A DNA stretch of 64,000 nucleotides from Heterohyrax brucei (GCA_028571685.1 CM053148.1:90976001-91040000); one strand, 5' to 3'; numbered from the stretch's first letter, positions 42,946 to 54,785 are shown. Notes: generated by a model from the letters alone, not told the origin. Translations and numbers: made by a program.

Positions 42946-44275
42946 CCTGTTTATTTATTTGTTTAATGGATTTATTTATTTTTTATTTATTTACTGTGAT
43001 TGAGTGAATGTGTACAATCTGTTTTAAATTTGCACACCTGCCTATGTGCAGCTCCTACTACTGTCCTTGCCTGGTGACAGCAGCCTCCTCTTTTCTGTTC
43101 TATACATGTTGTATGAGCTTAACAATCTCCTGTCCCTTTTTCTCTACCCTCTCCACTCCCCTGTAGTTAAGAGGTCAGTAGGACAACATCCTATAGATGC
43201 ATAGAACCACAAAGTACACAAGTGATATGGTCACTCTGTGTCACTGAGTCCAATCCCTTCCTGTCTGTGGAGGCGACCTCAGTAATGATTTATGATTGGG
43301 GCAGCATCAGGTTTATGGGCCATGATCCAAGGGAACCCCAAGGCTTTTGGACCATCGACTATAGGCTTTTACTGGAGTTCTTGGGGTGCACCCCTTCTTA
43401 TCCTTGTTTTGCCACTGGGACTCAACTTTGTGAGCTCTGTCATGGCTGTCACTGGAGGTGGCCAGGCACCATCTGGTTCCTCTGGTCACATGCTGATGTA
43501 GTCATCCATTCACATGGATCTTTCTGTCTTCTGGCTTCTAGGTCCCCCATGTCATTTTTGTCCTTGGTGAACATGTGTTCCTGCTGAGTTGAGACCATTG
43601 GATGTATCTCAGATGGCAGCTTGCTAGCTTTGAAGACCCCAAATGCCACCCACCAATATAAGGTGCAGAAGACTCTCTGAGCAATAGGCTAGTTATGCCA
43701 GTTGGCCTCGATGCACCATGAGAGCATGGTCCCCAGACCCTTGTCCCTGCTACCCTGTCCTTGTGTTATTGGGTTAAGATTGGTAGGGTATTCATATTAT
43801 GTTGAAGTCCAGTCAGACTAATCTTCTCTTTCTGATGTGTGCTGTCACTGATTTCACCCAAACAAATTTCTATCAACTATCTAATCTATAACCAGCCCTC
43901 TCCATCCCTCCCTCCCCTCCCTCGCAGCCATCAGAGTCTTTTCTTCTGTGCATGAGTCTGTTTTTATAGTAGGGGTCTCATACTGACTAACTTCACTCAA
44001 CATAATGTCTTCCAATTGAAACCAAGTTATGCTTCCTAAAATCATCATTGTTCTTTATCATTGCACAGTGTTCCATTGAGTATGTATACCGTAGTGCATT
44101 TATCCATTCATCTGTTTTGTTGGACATCTGGGTTGATTCCATTTTTTTCCTATTGTGGACTGTGCTGCAATAAACATTCGTGTGCATGTATCTGTTTGTG
44201 TGACTGCGCTTGCATTGTTCTATATTTATCCATTCATCTGTTGATGGGCTATAGGTACATTCTGACTCTATCAAG
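42946..44275 (-). mobile_element. Third L1 3' end, minus strand
   Basis: Starts with a T/A-rich tail (to about 43010), continues through the 3' UTR with TTTGTGAGCTCTGTCATGGC and GACCCCAAATGCCACCCACC, then the ORF2 end with ATCATTGCACAGTGTTCCAT and TCATCTGTTGATGGGCTATA. Frames such as 43222-43587 are by-products. Confidence 0.83.
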
Positions 44276-45329
44276 GGAAAGGAATCTCAAGAAGAAGAAA
44301 ACAGCTGCTTGAAGTCTTGAAGTGAGCTGGTGAATGTCTTACACTGAGGACCAGAATCATCGTTTAGGAGCGGGAAGAAACACGCAAAGAACACATATAA
44401 GAGAAACAGTCATTTTACACGATGGCACATCAGCATCAGCTAACAATGGTTTCAGTCTAGTAAGATCTCTTCATTCCCTTCTATCTTTTAATACCAGCCC
44501 CTTTTATAACCAAATTTATCGATCATGGTTAAATTTGCTAGTTGATTTTTAAATGGAAATGTGGTTTAATCCCTTTGTCTTTTCCTGTAGAAATTTATAC
44601 AGTGATGTATGCTAAAAGAGGGAACTTTTTGCTCCTGCAATTTCTTATGTATTTTTGTTCCATGTGTCTTGATTCAAGATAATCCCACTGCCAAAGTGAT
44701 TGTGAACATGTTATGTTATTTAGACATAGTGTACTTGTGAGAAAGAAAAAATTGAAAAGATATATAAAATCCATCTTACTGATACTGTTTGTATTATTTC
44801 TATAAAGCCTTATAATAAAAAATATTTTGAATGTTAAAAAATCAATATGAGATATTAAAATATTTTAGAACTAATTGATGTTATTAATTTTCAGTCCAGT
44901 GTGATATCTTTATGTACAAGTCAGCAGAGAAAAGGTAGTAGTCTTTAGAATATCTTTCTTAGAGTTAACAATCACAGAGAGAAAATCATAAGGAAAATAT
45001 TAGGACACTGTATATGTCCCTTGCCACATGGCTCCTGTAATTTCATGAAACTTCTTTTTATTCCCCCCCTGTAAATGTTTAAGCCAAAAGTAGCTAAGTT
45101 TTGGTTTGGTTGCTTTTTTTTTCTTTTCACCTGAGGCTTCATTTTAAAGTCAGTGACGTTACTTACGTGTACCTTTACTCTGCTTCTCTTGACTGTAGTA
45201 CTTGCTGTTACATGAAGAAAAAGTTGGCTGTTATATGTGCCAGTGGAAAAACCATCTGGAGAGGTTAAACAAGGGCAACATTCTCACTAGATGATGGGAG
45301 GTTACTCAGCTATTACAATAAACCAAACC
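44276..45329. other. Anonymous AT-rich interval
   Basis: No gene or classified repeat recognised. Confidence 0.4.
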
Positions 45330-45540
45330 CAATGGAGTAAAAAACCAAACCCACCATTGTTGAGACAATTCAAACTCAGACTGACTCTCTAGGACAGAGC
45401 AGAATAGCTCTATAGGGTTTTCAAGGCTGCAATCTTTGTGAAGGTAAACTACCAAATCTCTCTTCTGCAGAACAACTAGTGGTTTTGAACTGCCAACCTA
45501 TCAATTAGCAACTTCAACCACTGCACCACCAGGGTATCAC
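45330..45540 (-). mobile_element. Long-form AfroSINE, minus strand
   Basis: Reverse copy with AAACCCACCATTGTTGAGAC, AGGCTGCAATCTTTGTGAAG in the extra middle, and CCACTGCACCACCAGGGTAT at the head side. Confidence 0.87.
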
Positions 45541-46714
45541 TGTTATAGTAATACTGAGAAAACTTAGTTTATTAAATTAAACGCAAATTTTCTTGGGGTC
45601 ATGATGTACAGCTCCAGCATTGCTACGTTACCAGGGGTAGTTTGAAATCAGAGATTTAGCCAGTCATTTGACACAATCAGCTGAGCTGAAGCAACTTTAA
45701 AGTAGACCAGGAGCTGACAAAATACAAGTGTAAGAAATTTCATGATGTGATCTTTCTAAAATAAAATTGTACAAAAATAAATCCTCAGACAGATCAAGTT
45801 TCTTGTTTTTTTTTGTTAATTTCTTTCACTTGAAAGAGTAATGGCAGTGCACCCTTAAGTCACAAGAGTTCTCTCTATTGGCAACAATAAAGCACCCATC
45901 TATTTATTCATTTATCAAGAGGGAACAGAGAGGTCTACAATCACCCATACACTTACGAGTATGCAGCCAAATGTCCTGTGTAGCTCTCTTTACACAGATC
46001 CTAAATTAGGTAGCGTCTTCTCTATAAATTGTTTAATAATAACTATTCAAAAAAAGGTTATTATCCTATGCAGAACTTTTCATATGCCATCTTGAGAATT
46101 GTAACACATTGGCTCTATGATTTAAAATAATGCAATGTTGTTTAACTAGAAGCTGCAGATCATCAATACAAAGCAAATAATTCACCTGCAATCCCACAAT
46201 CAGAGATATCCACTCTTACATTTTCCTTTTGTATTAGATAATTTAAAATGTATATAAAGATCAATTAAATATTAAAAATTAACCAGCAATGAAACTTTAT
46301 GGTGAATTTAAATGTACAAAAATACAGTATCATTAATATATTATAAAGCTATAAATTCAGTTCTCTACTCTTGTTGTTTTGGGTAATAGTCTTTCAGAAA
46401 TTAGGATATAAAATAAAAATACAATGTCCAAATCAGGAAAAGAATGCAGTAGGTGCATACATTTATGCAATCGTTATTATATTAATAATCATGATAAAAA
46501 GTTGAAGTATGTATTCTTTAGGTAACAAGATTTTTTTGCATGTGAGGGAATGACAGCCTGAATTTTTAAATATGGTATAAAAAAAAAAGTTTCTTGATGG
46601 TGCTTAATGTCCAAATGAAAACTAAAAGTACTATTTGTACTATTTGAAAAAGGGACTTTTCAAAAGTATCTGGAAATTCTTCTTAAGTAAAAGTAATGAT
46701 TTCAAATTAAGTCA
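45541..46714. other. Anonymous AT-rich interval
   Basis: No gene or classified repeat recognised. Confidence 0.4.
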
Positions 46715-46719
46715 CTATT

Positions 46720-46890
46720 ATAAAGAAACCAAACCAAAAACCCAACTGCCTTAGACTGGATTCCTACTTGTAATGACCCTATAGACAGAGTAGAATTGTC
46801 CCACAGTTTCCAAATCCTGGTGGATTTCAACTGCTGACCATTTGGTTAGTGACCGTAGTAGCACTTAAGCACTACACCACTAGGGTTTCT
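46720..46890 (-). mobile_element. AfroSINE, minus strand
   Basis: Reverse copy: AAACCCAACTGCCTTAGACT tail side, TCAACTGCTGACCATTTGGT box-B region, CACTACACCACTAGGGTTTC head side. Confidence 0.88.
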
Positions 46891-47734
46891 TCATTACAAA
46901 CAAGGTAGGGCAATAAAAGAAATTGTTAGATGAGAAAAAAATGAGGAGTTATATTAGCTTTCTACTTATATTAGTATCAATGTACCAGCTAGATGACAAA
47001 AGGCTTTGTCTTTAAATAGAATTAAAAACTGAGACACTTATTCTGCACATAGGTGTATTATTTGGTTATTTAGTTGGAATTCAGAAGTAACAGTTTGCAA
47101 AGCAGTGTGTTATCCAGAGTGGTTTTCTTTTAAGCCTTGGCTTCCCTACAGGAGGATTCTGGATGAATTAAACAAAGACATCTTGGCCAGTCCAAAAAAA
47201 AGAAACTTCCCTGGTACCTCTACCATTCCATAGAGAGGTGTACCAGGTCCTGGGTGGTCAGAGTATGTCTAAAGTTACAGTAGAAGGATACTGTCTACCC
47301 TTTATTCTTCTTTTTGGGGGGGCAAATTTTAGAAACTACACGTGTACTTTGTACCGTGCAGTCTGGAACTTCAATGCCCACTCTTGACAAGAGTTGTCTG
47401 GGAACAGCAGTTCTTAGCACCTGGGGAGTGTCAGGCCTGAGATACTACTATGTGGTCTTGACAGGAAAGGCAGCTCCTTGTCCCATAGAAAGCTGAGATG
47501 GGAAGCAGCTCGTTCTGATGAAAAAGAGCAAAGAAACAACTATTCCAGCTGGCTCACTAACCAGACAAGCCAGAATGAGTTCCCAAGGTCATTTTGGACA
47601 ATTCTATTCATTGAGTCACTACAAAATGGCTGAAAGAGGACATTTAAATCACTCCATTTCAATGGAAAAAAATTGTAATGGGTTAGTCCCCCTGACCTAC
47701 ATTTGAAATAGTTAGAACAAGCAGAGCAAACCAG
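46891..47734. other. Anonymous interval
   Basis: No gene or classified repeat recognised. Frames at 47314-47496, 47518-47706 and 47540-47761 have no domain. Confidence 0.4.
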
Positions 47735-47895
47735 GTATCCTGGTGGCATAATGGTTAACACTTGGCGGCTAATCGAAAGATCGGCAATTTGAATCCACCA
47801 GTCACTCCTTGGAGGCCCTACAGGCCAGTTCTACTCTGTCCTGTAGGGTCACTATGGGTCCCAGAATCAACTCAATGGCCGTGGGTTTAGTCCTT
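47735..47895 (+). mobile_element. AfroSINE, plus strand
   Basis: ATCCTGGTGGCATAATGGTT head, CTAATCGAAAGATCGGCAAT, TCTGTCCTGTAGGGTCACTA and a CAATGGCCGTGGGTTTA end. Confidence 0.9.
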
Positions 47896-48174
47896 TAAAG
47901 ATATAATGCTTTTCTAGTGAGCTGGTTGACTGAGATGAAGGTTTAAATTTTTATGCTGCTTTTACATATTCAAATAAAAGCACCAACTCTAAAAGAAATA
48001 AATAATAGAATTAGGGAAAATATTTTTTTGTTGGCGCAGAGAAGAACTGAAGCAAATGTGAACTCATATCAGTGGAAACACAGTCAACAGTCTGCTAAAG
48101 CTAGAAAAGAAGCAAGGACTTAATTCTGTCCAAGTTTAGGGTTGGGAAAGCAGCCTGTTCATTGCAGACAGCTT

Positions 48175-48250
48175 TACATGGTCCTTACTCTGACTTCTAG
48201 GGTAACTGTCAGTCGGACCTGACTCCACTGTGGTGAGTATAATAATATTG
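48175..48250 (+). mobile_element. AfroSINE 3' scrap, plus strand
   Basis: TGGTCCTTACTCTGACTTCT then GGACCTGACTCCACTGTGG, resembling only the SINE body and tail. Confidence 0.5.
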
Positions 48251-48254
48251 GCAA

Positions 48255-48415
48255 CTCTAGTGGTGTCAGGGTTAAGCGCTAAGTCTGCTAATCAAAAGGT
48301 CAACAGTTCAAATCCACTGGGTGCTCACTGGAAATTCTATGGGACAGGTTACTGTTTCCTGTAGGGCCACTGTGAGATGAAATTGATTCCCTGGCAGTGT
48401 GGTTTTGGGGGCGGG
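48255..48415 (+). mobile_element. AfroSINE, plus strand
   Basis: GCAACTCTAGTGGTGTCAGG head, GTTAAGCGCTAAGTCTGCTA, AAAAGGTCAACAGTTCAAAT and GGCAGTGTGGTTTTGG tail. Confidence 0.88.
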
Positions 48416-48599
48416 GCAGTGATTATAATAAGGGAAGGTAAGTGTAGTCAAGTTTACATTTACACCTATGCTTCAAAATTGTTGGTTTGGGGAATCAGAT
48501 TAACGGTGATGTCTATCACCTTGTCCACATCACAGCTGACCCCTGGGAGTAATTGAGAGACCTCATTTACAGCTTGTTTTCTAAGAGATGATCATGAAA

Positions 48600-48790
48600 A
48601 TGGAATTGAATTCTTGGACTTGTTTATGGTTTGACTTGAGCCTTGGCCTCTTTATTTATAAAATCAGAATGATAACACTTGCTCCGATTAATAAAATGGT
48701 GGCGAGAATCCAAGATTTGTCAATATGTGTAAATGTATTTTGAAAAGTAGGCACCTCTATTGTTTTAAATACTATTAGATGGCATTTTTA
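48600..48790 (+). mobile_element. MIR-like SINE fragment
   Basis: GACTTGAGCCTTGGCCTCTT, TATAAAATCAGAATGATAAC and a late TAAATGTATTTTGAAAAGTA follow MIR order. Diverged. Confidence 0.5.
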
Positions 48791-49552
48791 TTTTCTGTGA
48801 GATATTAGAAATCAGAACTGCTAACAATCCTGTAATGTGACTGGAAAATCTCTTTTTATAAAGACAAACTTTAGAAGTATAAATTGATTTGACCAAAGGC
48901 AATATATTAGGACTCAATATTTCTGTAGGTCACCCATGTGGCCTCAAGTATGGTCCATGCTGTCCTTGAATAGTACACTAATTTACATCTTTAGAAATCT
49001 CCTTTCATTCTCATTTCTAACAGACAGTCATTCACACTTCACCATCATTCATTTCAGCAATCTGCAAAAAATGAAATTGTCTTTTCTTTCTTTTAAGATA
49101 AAATGCCCTTTGGTAAAAAATTGAAAACACCAAGTGATTTCTAGTCCAACTTGCAATCACCAATGTCTTCAACATGTTAGTTACATTGGAAATGAGGATG
49201 AGGGGGGATTACAAACTTCCCAAGAGAGATTTTCCTGCCATTTTTAGAGGTTCAATACTTTATTTGAGCTAAATGAGCACTGAATTAATCAATTCATTCA
49301 TTCCATAAGTACTGTGTACCTACAGTGCATTACCCTTTGTTCTGATAAACAGCATCAAATCAACTTCGGAAGCCATGGGCTGGAGAATACTTGTCATGAA
49401 CCCATCACCGTGTTAAAATGACATAAACTCCAACCAGGTTGTTATATAACATGGAAATAAACTCTACTGGAAGTGTTTTATTTTGGATGTCTATTTAGTA
49501 GCAAGAGCAGGTCATCCCCTGACTAATAAAATTGTGCACAAAGCATGAAAGA
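48791..49552. other. Anonymous interval
   Basis: No gene recognised. CATTCATTCCATAAGTACTG near 49290 hints at a very old mammalian-wide repeat, too short to name. Confidence 0.4.
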
Positions 49553-49700
49553 ACATATATCTTTTGATTTTTTGACTGCTACTTTCACAGGCGTTGATTG
49601 TGAAACCAAGCAAAACGAAATCCTTGACAATCTCAGTCCTTTTTCCATTTATCGTGATGCTATTTTCTTGATGCTGAGGTGCAATCCATAATAATCCAAC
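49553..49700 (-). mobile_element. RTE/BovB-clade fragment, minus strand
   Basis: TTTGACTGCTACTTTCACAG, TCCTTGACAATCTCAGTCC and GATGCTGAGGTGCAATCCAT match the region at 7870-8020. The tail is absent. Confidence 0.8.
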
Positions 49701-51787
49701 AATGAAGCTTTTACAAAGCTAGACTAAAAACACTATGCACCAGAATTGGATGAGGTCATACATTCTTTTAAGACATGCTGCATCCTGATTGCCTAAAAAC
49801 AGAGGAGAATGCTGTCCACTGACATGATTATCTTGAATAAAATAGTGATTAAGTGCTGAATTGTGAATGCTAAAATATTTTAGAATTAGCATAACTAATT
49901 TTAATTGTATTTCCTGTTTACGTATATGCATTAGTGACAAGGGGGTTGTAAAATCTATGTCCAATTTGTCTAAAAGCAGTTTAAGTGGAAAAGAAGGCAC
50001 TGTATCAGTTTAACTGACATTTCTTCTTAGTGATTTTCTTAGCATCTTATTTTTTAATGGGAAATAGTCATAATACATGTTTATTAGTCATAATATATGT
50101 TTATTAGTCATAATACATGCTTATTAGTGAAGATTGGATTATTCCATGTAGAAGAGTTTACACGTGGCCTAACTGAAAGAGATTTACATAATCTCATATT
50201 GGTTAACATTAATGAAAAATCATGGTCATAGGTGGTAAGTATGCAATAAAATAGTCATATTAATAATATTAGTTCTTCAAAATTGTTTCTTTCATAGTTT
50301 ACATTTTTCTCGCAATGTAACTGTTAGTGTACTGAATCACCTGTGCCTAGTTCTGAGGGAAGATTTGGAAAAATGCACAAGTTTGGCTATTTTAGAGCTA
50401 TCTGAAGAAAGAGTGGGCTGCAGTTTTAGTCATCTGCTCGAAAAGGAACAGAAGTACAGAGAAGAAGAAGTATATTTATTCTACCAGCTGAGAGAACTGG
50501 GACTTCTGTTTATCTGTTTTCTTTATAACAGGTCTGGACATGAGTGGTAACTACCATCAGCTACACCACACTTCCCCTGAGATCCTATTAGGTCTTTTGC
50601 ACTTGCCCTTCTCCTTTCCAGAAGTTTTATTGGCCAGTTCTTCTGGGACACTGGGTATATTTGTGAAGCAAAAGCCACACTAAAATATCCTCTGATCCCA
50701 CAGATATTGTATTCAAAACGACAGTGCTTTGTACCACAGAACTACCCATTGTCTGTTATCCATCAGAGGTTTGTGAAAGCAACGGGTCACAGATGGGTCT
50801 AGTCCAACTGCCAAGTGCAGACGGATTTCTTTATCGACATTGGGTCAAGGAGAGGAGGAGGGAAGGCACATCACCCACACTCTTCTAGAATTCCTGTCTC
50901 AATTTTCTTCTGAAAAATAAGAATATCACTCTCTAAAATGGCACTCTTATAGGGTGACTACGTTTTTCTTCCCTTTAGATGACAGTGGCTATTATTTAAA
51001 GGCTAATCAATTTTATCCTATTTACAGACTTAAATAATAAATAAAGTAAGCTTTCAGATTGAGGAAATATGGACACTGCTAAATATTCATTGGGAGTGAA
51101 GAGAACAGTATGTCTTTGTTAGCGTGGTCTGATGCGTTTAGTTTTCTGACTTATTTAGTTAAATTCAATTGGACTTAATTGATCTAGCAAAGCCAGGGAT
51201 AAAATATAGAGAAATGGAGTGTCTATGAGACAACAAAGTGGTTATGAATTCATAAGTGAGACAGATATACAAATTATAAATAACACAGGATATAAAGCAT
51301 GGTATTTAAAGGAATAAACATGGAAGAGTTTATGATACTGTTGTCTCAATTCATTGTCATTTTTCTAAAAAAGTTTAATTACTATCTCCTAACAACAAAT
51401 TACCTTGAACAACTCCCTTCTCAGCCTGCACTTAATCACATCAGTTTGCACTTAAATGCAAAGCTAATGGTTTTCAGTGCTTATCTGGACGCCTTCTTAA
51501 GTGTGACTCAAATATTTATCCTACTGTCATGAACAGCATTCTTTCATTCATTCCCTTAGAAATATATATTTGAATGCTTGCTATTGGCTAGATACTGACT
51601 GGATCTAATTGAATGAAAAGAAAGGAGGATAAAGGAAACTAGCATAATATCCAGAATTTTGACCCAAACAACTGATCTTATTATCCGAAATAAGAAACAG
51701 AGAATGGGAAGCAAGTTTGAGAAAGGGCTGGAGATTACCAACTCTGTTCTGCATGTGAGGAGTTTGAATTATCCTTCAGAAACATAG
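49701..51787. other. Anonymous AT-rich interval
   Basis: Contains the three-unit array at 50066-50125. Frames at 49719-50000, 50365-50550 and 51299-51532 have no recognised domain. No gene is supported. Confidence 0.45.
50066..50125. repeat. 20-bp unit tandem array, three copies
   Basis: AGTCATAATACATGTTTATT repeated three times in exact register, with one change in the second unit and one in the third. Confidence 0.92.
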
Positions 51788-51945
51788 GAGACCCTAGTGG
51801 TACAGTGGCTAAAGAATATGTCTGCCAACCCAAGGTTTGGCCGTTCAAGTCCACCAGGTGCTCCTTGGAAACTCTCTGGGGCAGTTCTGTTCTGTCCTAT
51901 AGGATTGCTGTGAGTCAGAATCAGCTTAATGACAATTGGTTTGGC
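51788..51945 (+). mobile_element. AfroSINE, plus strand
   Basis: GAGACCCTAGTGGTACAGTG head, CTCCTTGGAAACTCTCTGGG body, GTGAGTCAGAATCAGCTTAA tail. Confidence 0.9.
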
Positions 51946-52087
51946 TTCGGATGGAAAATAAAAATAAAGATAATGATTTGCCAGCTAGACACACAGGTGA
52001 GAAATCTAGAAGAGTTATCTATCTTGAAGATAAGATTTGAAAGCAGATAGATTTTAACAGGAATATTCTTACTGGACAGATGGAGAT

Positions 52088-52438
52088 ACAAGGAACTGTG
52101 CTGCTCACCAAAACATCAGCTGCCTGAACCCACCAGAAACTCCTCGGGAGAAAAGACTTGGTGATTTGCTTCTCTAAAGATGATCCATTGCCCCGAGGCG
52201 ATTGTAACTCTAGCAGCTCTGTAAGACAGAATAGGAGCCCCTCCTAGGGTTTCCAAGACCACAGATCTTTATTGAAGCCAACAGCCAGGTATTTCTCTTG
52301 TGGAGTAAGACCTTTTGATCAGCAGCTAAATTGTTAACCACTGCACAACTAGAGTTTCATAAAAACTGCAGCCTAGGACACCTGATGCGGCTATTCTTCT
52401 TGGTCCTATAGTGTTTCTATGAGTCAAAAGCAATCATT
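52088..52438 (+). mobile_element. AfroSINE split by a reversed AfroSINE
   Basis: The outer copy begins near 52088 and runs to about 52182 (GCTTCTCTAAAGATGA). It resumes at about 52367 with ACTGCAGCCTAGGACACCTG and ends with TTTCTATGAGTCAAAAGCAA. The join restores SINE order. Confidence 0.78.
52183..52366 (-). mobile_element. Long-form AfroSINE nested in another AfroSINE
   Basis: Reverse copy: CCATTGCCCCGAGGCGATTG tail side, CTTTATTGAAGCCAACAGCC middle, CTGCACAACTAGAGTTTCAT head side. Confidence 0.82.
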
Positions 52439-52500
52439 GGTTAATAAACAGTGGTTAAGAGTAATCAATCATTGATTAATAAACAGTGGTTAACAGCTCA
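52431..52500. repeat. 35-bp tandem duplication
   Basis: AATCATTGGTTAATAAACAG and AATCATTGATTAATAAACAG, each followed by TGGTTAA, lie in direct succession between two SINEs. Confidence 0.85.
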
Positions 52501-52620
52501 TCTGTTAACCAAAAAAGTCCTCAGTTTCAATCCACCAGCTTCTCTTAAGGGGTACTTCTACTCTGAGCTATGTGTAGCACAGCTATGAGTCCCCAAATGA
52601 CTCAAGGACAATGAATGACT
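52470..52620 (+). mobile_element. AfroSINE, plus strand
   Basis: CAGTGGTTAACAGCTCATCT head, GTTTCAATCCACCAGCTTCT, GTACTTCTACTCTGAGCTAT body and an ATGACTCAAGGACAATGAAT tail. Confidence 0.78.
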
Positions 52621-52629
52621 TTTTTTTTT

Positions 52630-53255
52630 ACTGTTTTTGCTTCCCTTGAGTAAATATCTCGAAATGGTATTGCTGAGTCAGTACATGTTTGGCTGTAGTA
52701 AGTACATGGCTAGCTTTATAAGAAACGGTCAAACTGATTTCCAAATTAACTATGCCATATTACATCCTTGCTAATAACATATGAACATTCCATTTGCTTT
52801 GATTTCTGGTCAACATCTCATACTGTCTTTCTTCCTTCCTGCCTTCCTTCCTTCTTCTCTCTCTTTTTCTTTCCTTCTTTCTAATTAGTTCTAAGAGCTG
52901 AGTGGTATGCTATTGTGATCTTAATTTGTATTTCATTAATTACTTTGTGCAGTTTTTCATGTTCTGATCTTCCATCAGGATATTACTATACTAAAATTTG
53001 TGTTCAAAACCTTTCTTCATTTCTTGTTGGATTATTTTGTTGTAGCAATTATGAAGTTGTAAGACGTCTTTATTTATTCTGTATACCAATCCCATAAATT
53101 GTCTTCTATTTTTTTAAGTGTGTTTTCTGAAGTGCAGAAGTTTTACATTTTTGTGAAGCCAAATTTACCGATCTTTTTCCTGATTCATGAGTTTTAAGTT
53201 AAATACTTGAAATCACGGCCTAATCAATGTCAGAAAAGTTGTTTTGGGGGGTTGC
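52630..53255 (-). mobile_element. L1 ORF2 3' fragment, minus strand
   Basis: Reversed L1 wording: AAATGGTATTGCTGAGTCAG, AACTGATTTCCAAATTAACT, GTGATCTTAATTTGTATTTC and TCTGAAGTGCAGAAGTTTTA. A CTTC/CTTT simple repeat interrupts it at 52829-52890. Confidence 0.82.
52829..52890. repeat. (CTTC/CTTT)n microsatellite
   Basis: Pyrimidine-only tetranucleotide run inside the L1 fragment. Confidence 0.88.
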
Positions 53256-53574
53256 TTTTTGATGTTTACTCCTAAAACTTATTGGTTTAAGTGTTCACGT
53301 TTAGTTATGCCATTTTTAGTAAAATTTTTATGTGGTGCAAGACACAGGTTGAGACTTCTTTGGTGAGACTAAATTTGGAAGTAGAAAGGATCAACTCTTT
53401 ACAGTTCAGTGAAATACAAGGAACGAGGGCCATAGACACTCATATCTGTAAATCAGTTCCAACATTTGGTATGAATGTTGCACCAACACCAACACATTCC
53501 TCATCCTCAGTGTTTGTGATCCCTGTCTGTCAGGTCACATGCAGGTCCTTTACTTTTCAGCGGTGACCTAAGAA
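53256..53574. other. Anonymous interval
   Basis: No gene or classified repeat recognised. The frame 53291-53566 has no domain. Confidence 0.4.
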
Positions 53575-53775
53575 GCAACAATACCACAGTGGCCACGAAC
53601 TTGCTTTCAGCTCACAGTGACCCGATGTATTAAAAGTTAGAGTTCTTCCATGTGGTTTTATTGGCCATAATCTTTACTGAAGCAGAGCACCAGGCCTTTT
53701 TCTTCCCTGGCACATCTGAGTATGTTCTAACTAACCGTTAGATCAGCGGCTGATTCCAAACCAGTTGGGCCCCCA
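53575..53775 (-). mobile_element. Long-form AfroSINE, minus strand (cluster member 1)
   Basis: GCTTTCAGCTCACAGTGACC tail side, TGGCCATAATCTTTACTGAA middle, TAACCGTTAGATCAGCGGCT head side. Quite diverged. Confidence 0.75.
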
Positions 53776-53799
53776 AGGACCAAGGGAACATACTAAATA

Positions 53800-53960
53800 C
53801 CAAAATCAACCCACCGCCATCTAGTGGACTCCAACTCATAGCAAGCTTATAGGGCAAAGTAGAACTTCTCTACAGTGTTTGCAAGGAGTGCCTGGTGGAT
53901 TCAAACTGGCAAACTTTTGTTTAGCAGACAGCACTTAATGACTACACCACCAGGGTTTCC
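53800..53960 (-). mobile_element. AfroSINE, minus strand (cluster member 2)
   Basis: CAACCCACCGCCATCTAGTG tail side, GGAGTGCCTGGTGGATTCAA middle, ACTACACCACCAGGGTTTCC head side. Confidence 0.9.
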
Positions 53961-53964
53961 ACTA

Positions 53965-54165
53965 AAAATGGTTAGCATAGAGTCAGTTTCGAACTCATAG
54001 TGACCTTATAGGACAGAGTAGAGCTGCCTCATAGGGCTTCTAAGGCTGTAAATCTTGATAGAAGTAGACTGCCACATTTTTGTCCAGCAGAGCAGCTGGT
54101 GAGATGGAACCATGAATCTTTCCATTAACTGCTGAGCACTTAGACACCACACCACCAGGGCTCCA
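53965..54165 (-). mobile_element. Long-form AfroSINE, minus strand (cluster member 3)
   Basis: AGTCAGTTTCGAACTCATAG tail side, GGCTGTAAATCTTGATAGAA middle, CACCACACCACCAGGGCTCC head side. Confidence 0.9.
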
Positions 54166-54184
54166 GAGGAACTCAAGCCTAGAA

Positions 54185-54317
54185 ATAAAAAATAAACCCA
54201 CTGCCATCAAGTGGATTCTGACTCACAGTGACTTTATAAGACAAAGTAGAACAGCTCCCTACGGTTTCCAAGAGGCTGCTAATGGGTTTGAAATGCTGAA
54301 CTTTTTGGTTAGCAGGC
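54185..54317 (-). mobile_element. AfroSINE, minus strand, cut by an LTR (cluster member 4)
   Basis: AACCCACTGCCATCAAGTGG tail side, continuing to TTTTTGGTTAGCAGGC, where an LTR begins. The expected head does not clearly reappear beyond the LTR. Confidence 0.85.
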
Positions 54318-54785
54318 TGTCGTAGATTGAATTATGTCCCCCATAAATGTGTCACTAGACCATGATTCCTGGTATTGTGGGACACTTCTAGTTTGGAAAT
54401 CCTGCCTGTATGATGTTAGTGATGGAGGATGGGTGGCACTTGTGAAGCACTCACTGTGTAAGACTGTATGGTGCCTTGAGGCAGTATTCTGGGATATTAA
54501 GGAAAGGGAAGCAAGCAGAGAGTTGGGGGCCTCATACCACCGGGAGGGCAGTGCCAAGAGCAGACAGTATTCTTTGGTCCCAGGGTCCCTACATCTCAGG
54601 GGCTTTTAGTCTGGGGGGAGGACTGATGACAGGGATCCTCCTCCAGAGCCAATAAAGACTTCCTTTGGAGCTAATGCCCTGGATTTAGACTTTTGGCCTA
54701 CCGGACTGTGACAGAAAAAATTTCTCTTTGCAAATGCCATCCACTTTTGGTATTTCTGTTATAGCAGCACTCAGTGGCTAAGACT
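54318..54785 (+). mobile_element. MaLR-like LTR, plus strand, abutting a SINE
   Basis: TGTCGTAGATTGAATTATGT start, TTTCTGTTATAGCAGCACTC near the end. The 3' side has decayed, so no duplication can be scored. Confidence 0.83.

Noticed and set aside
43222..43587. 121-codon open frame
   Set aside because: Falls in the reversed 3' UTR of an L1, which is non-coding.
41310..44275. Possible CRISPR-like or satellite array from repeated words
   Set aside because: The repeated words are L1 3' UTR segments in insertion order, without regular spacing.
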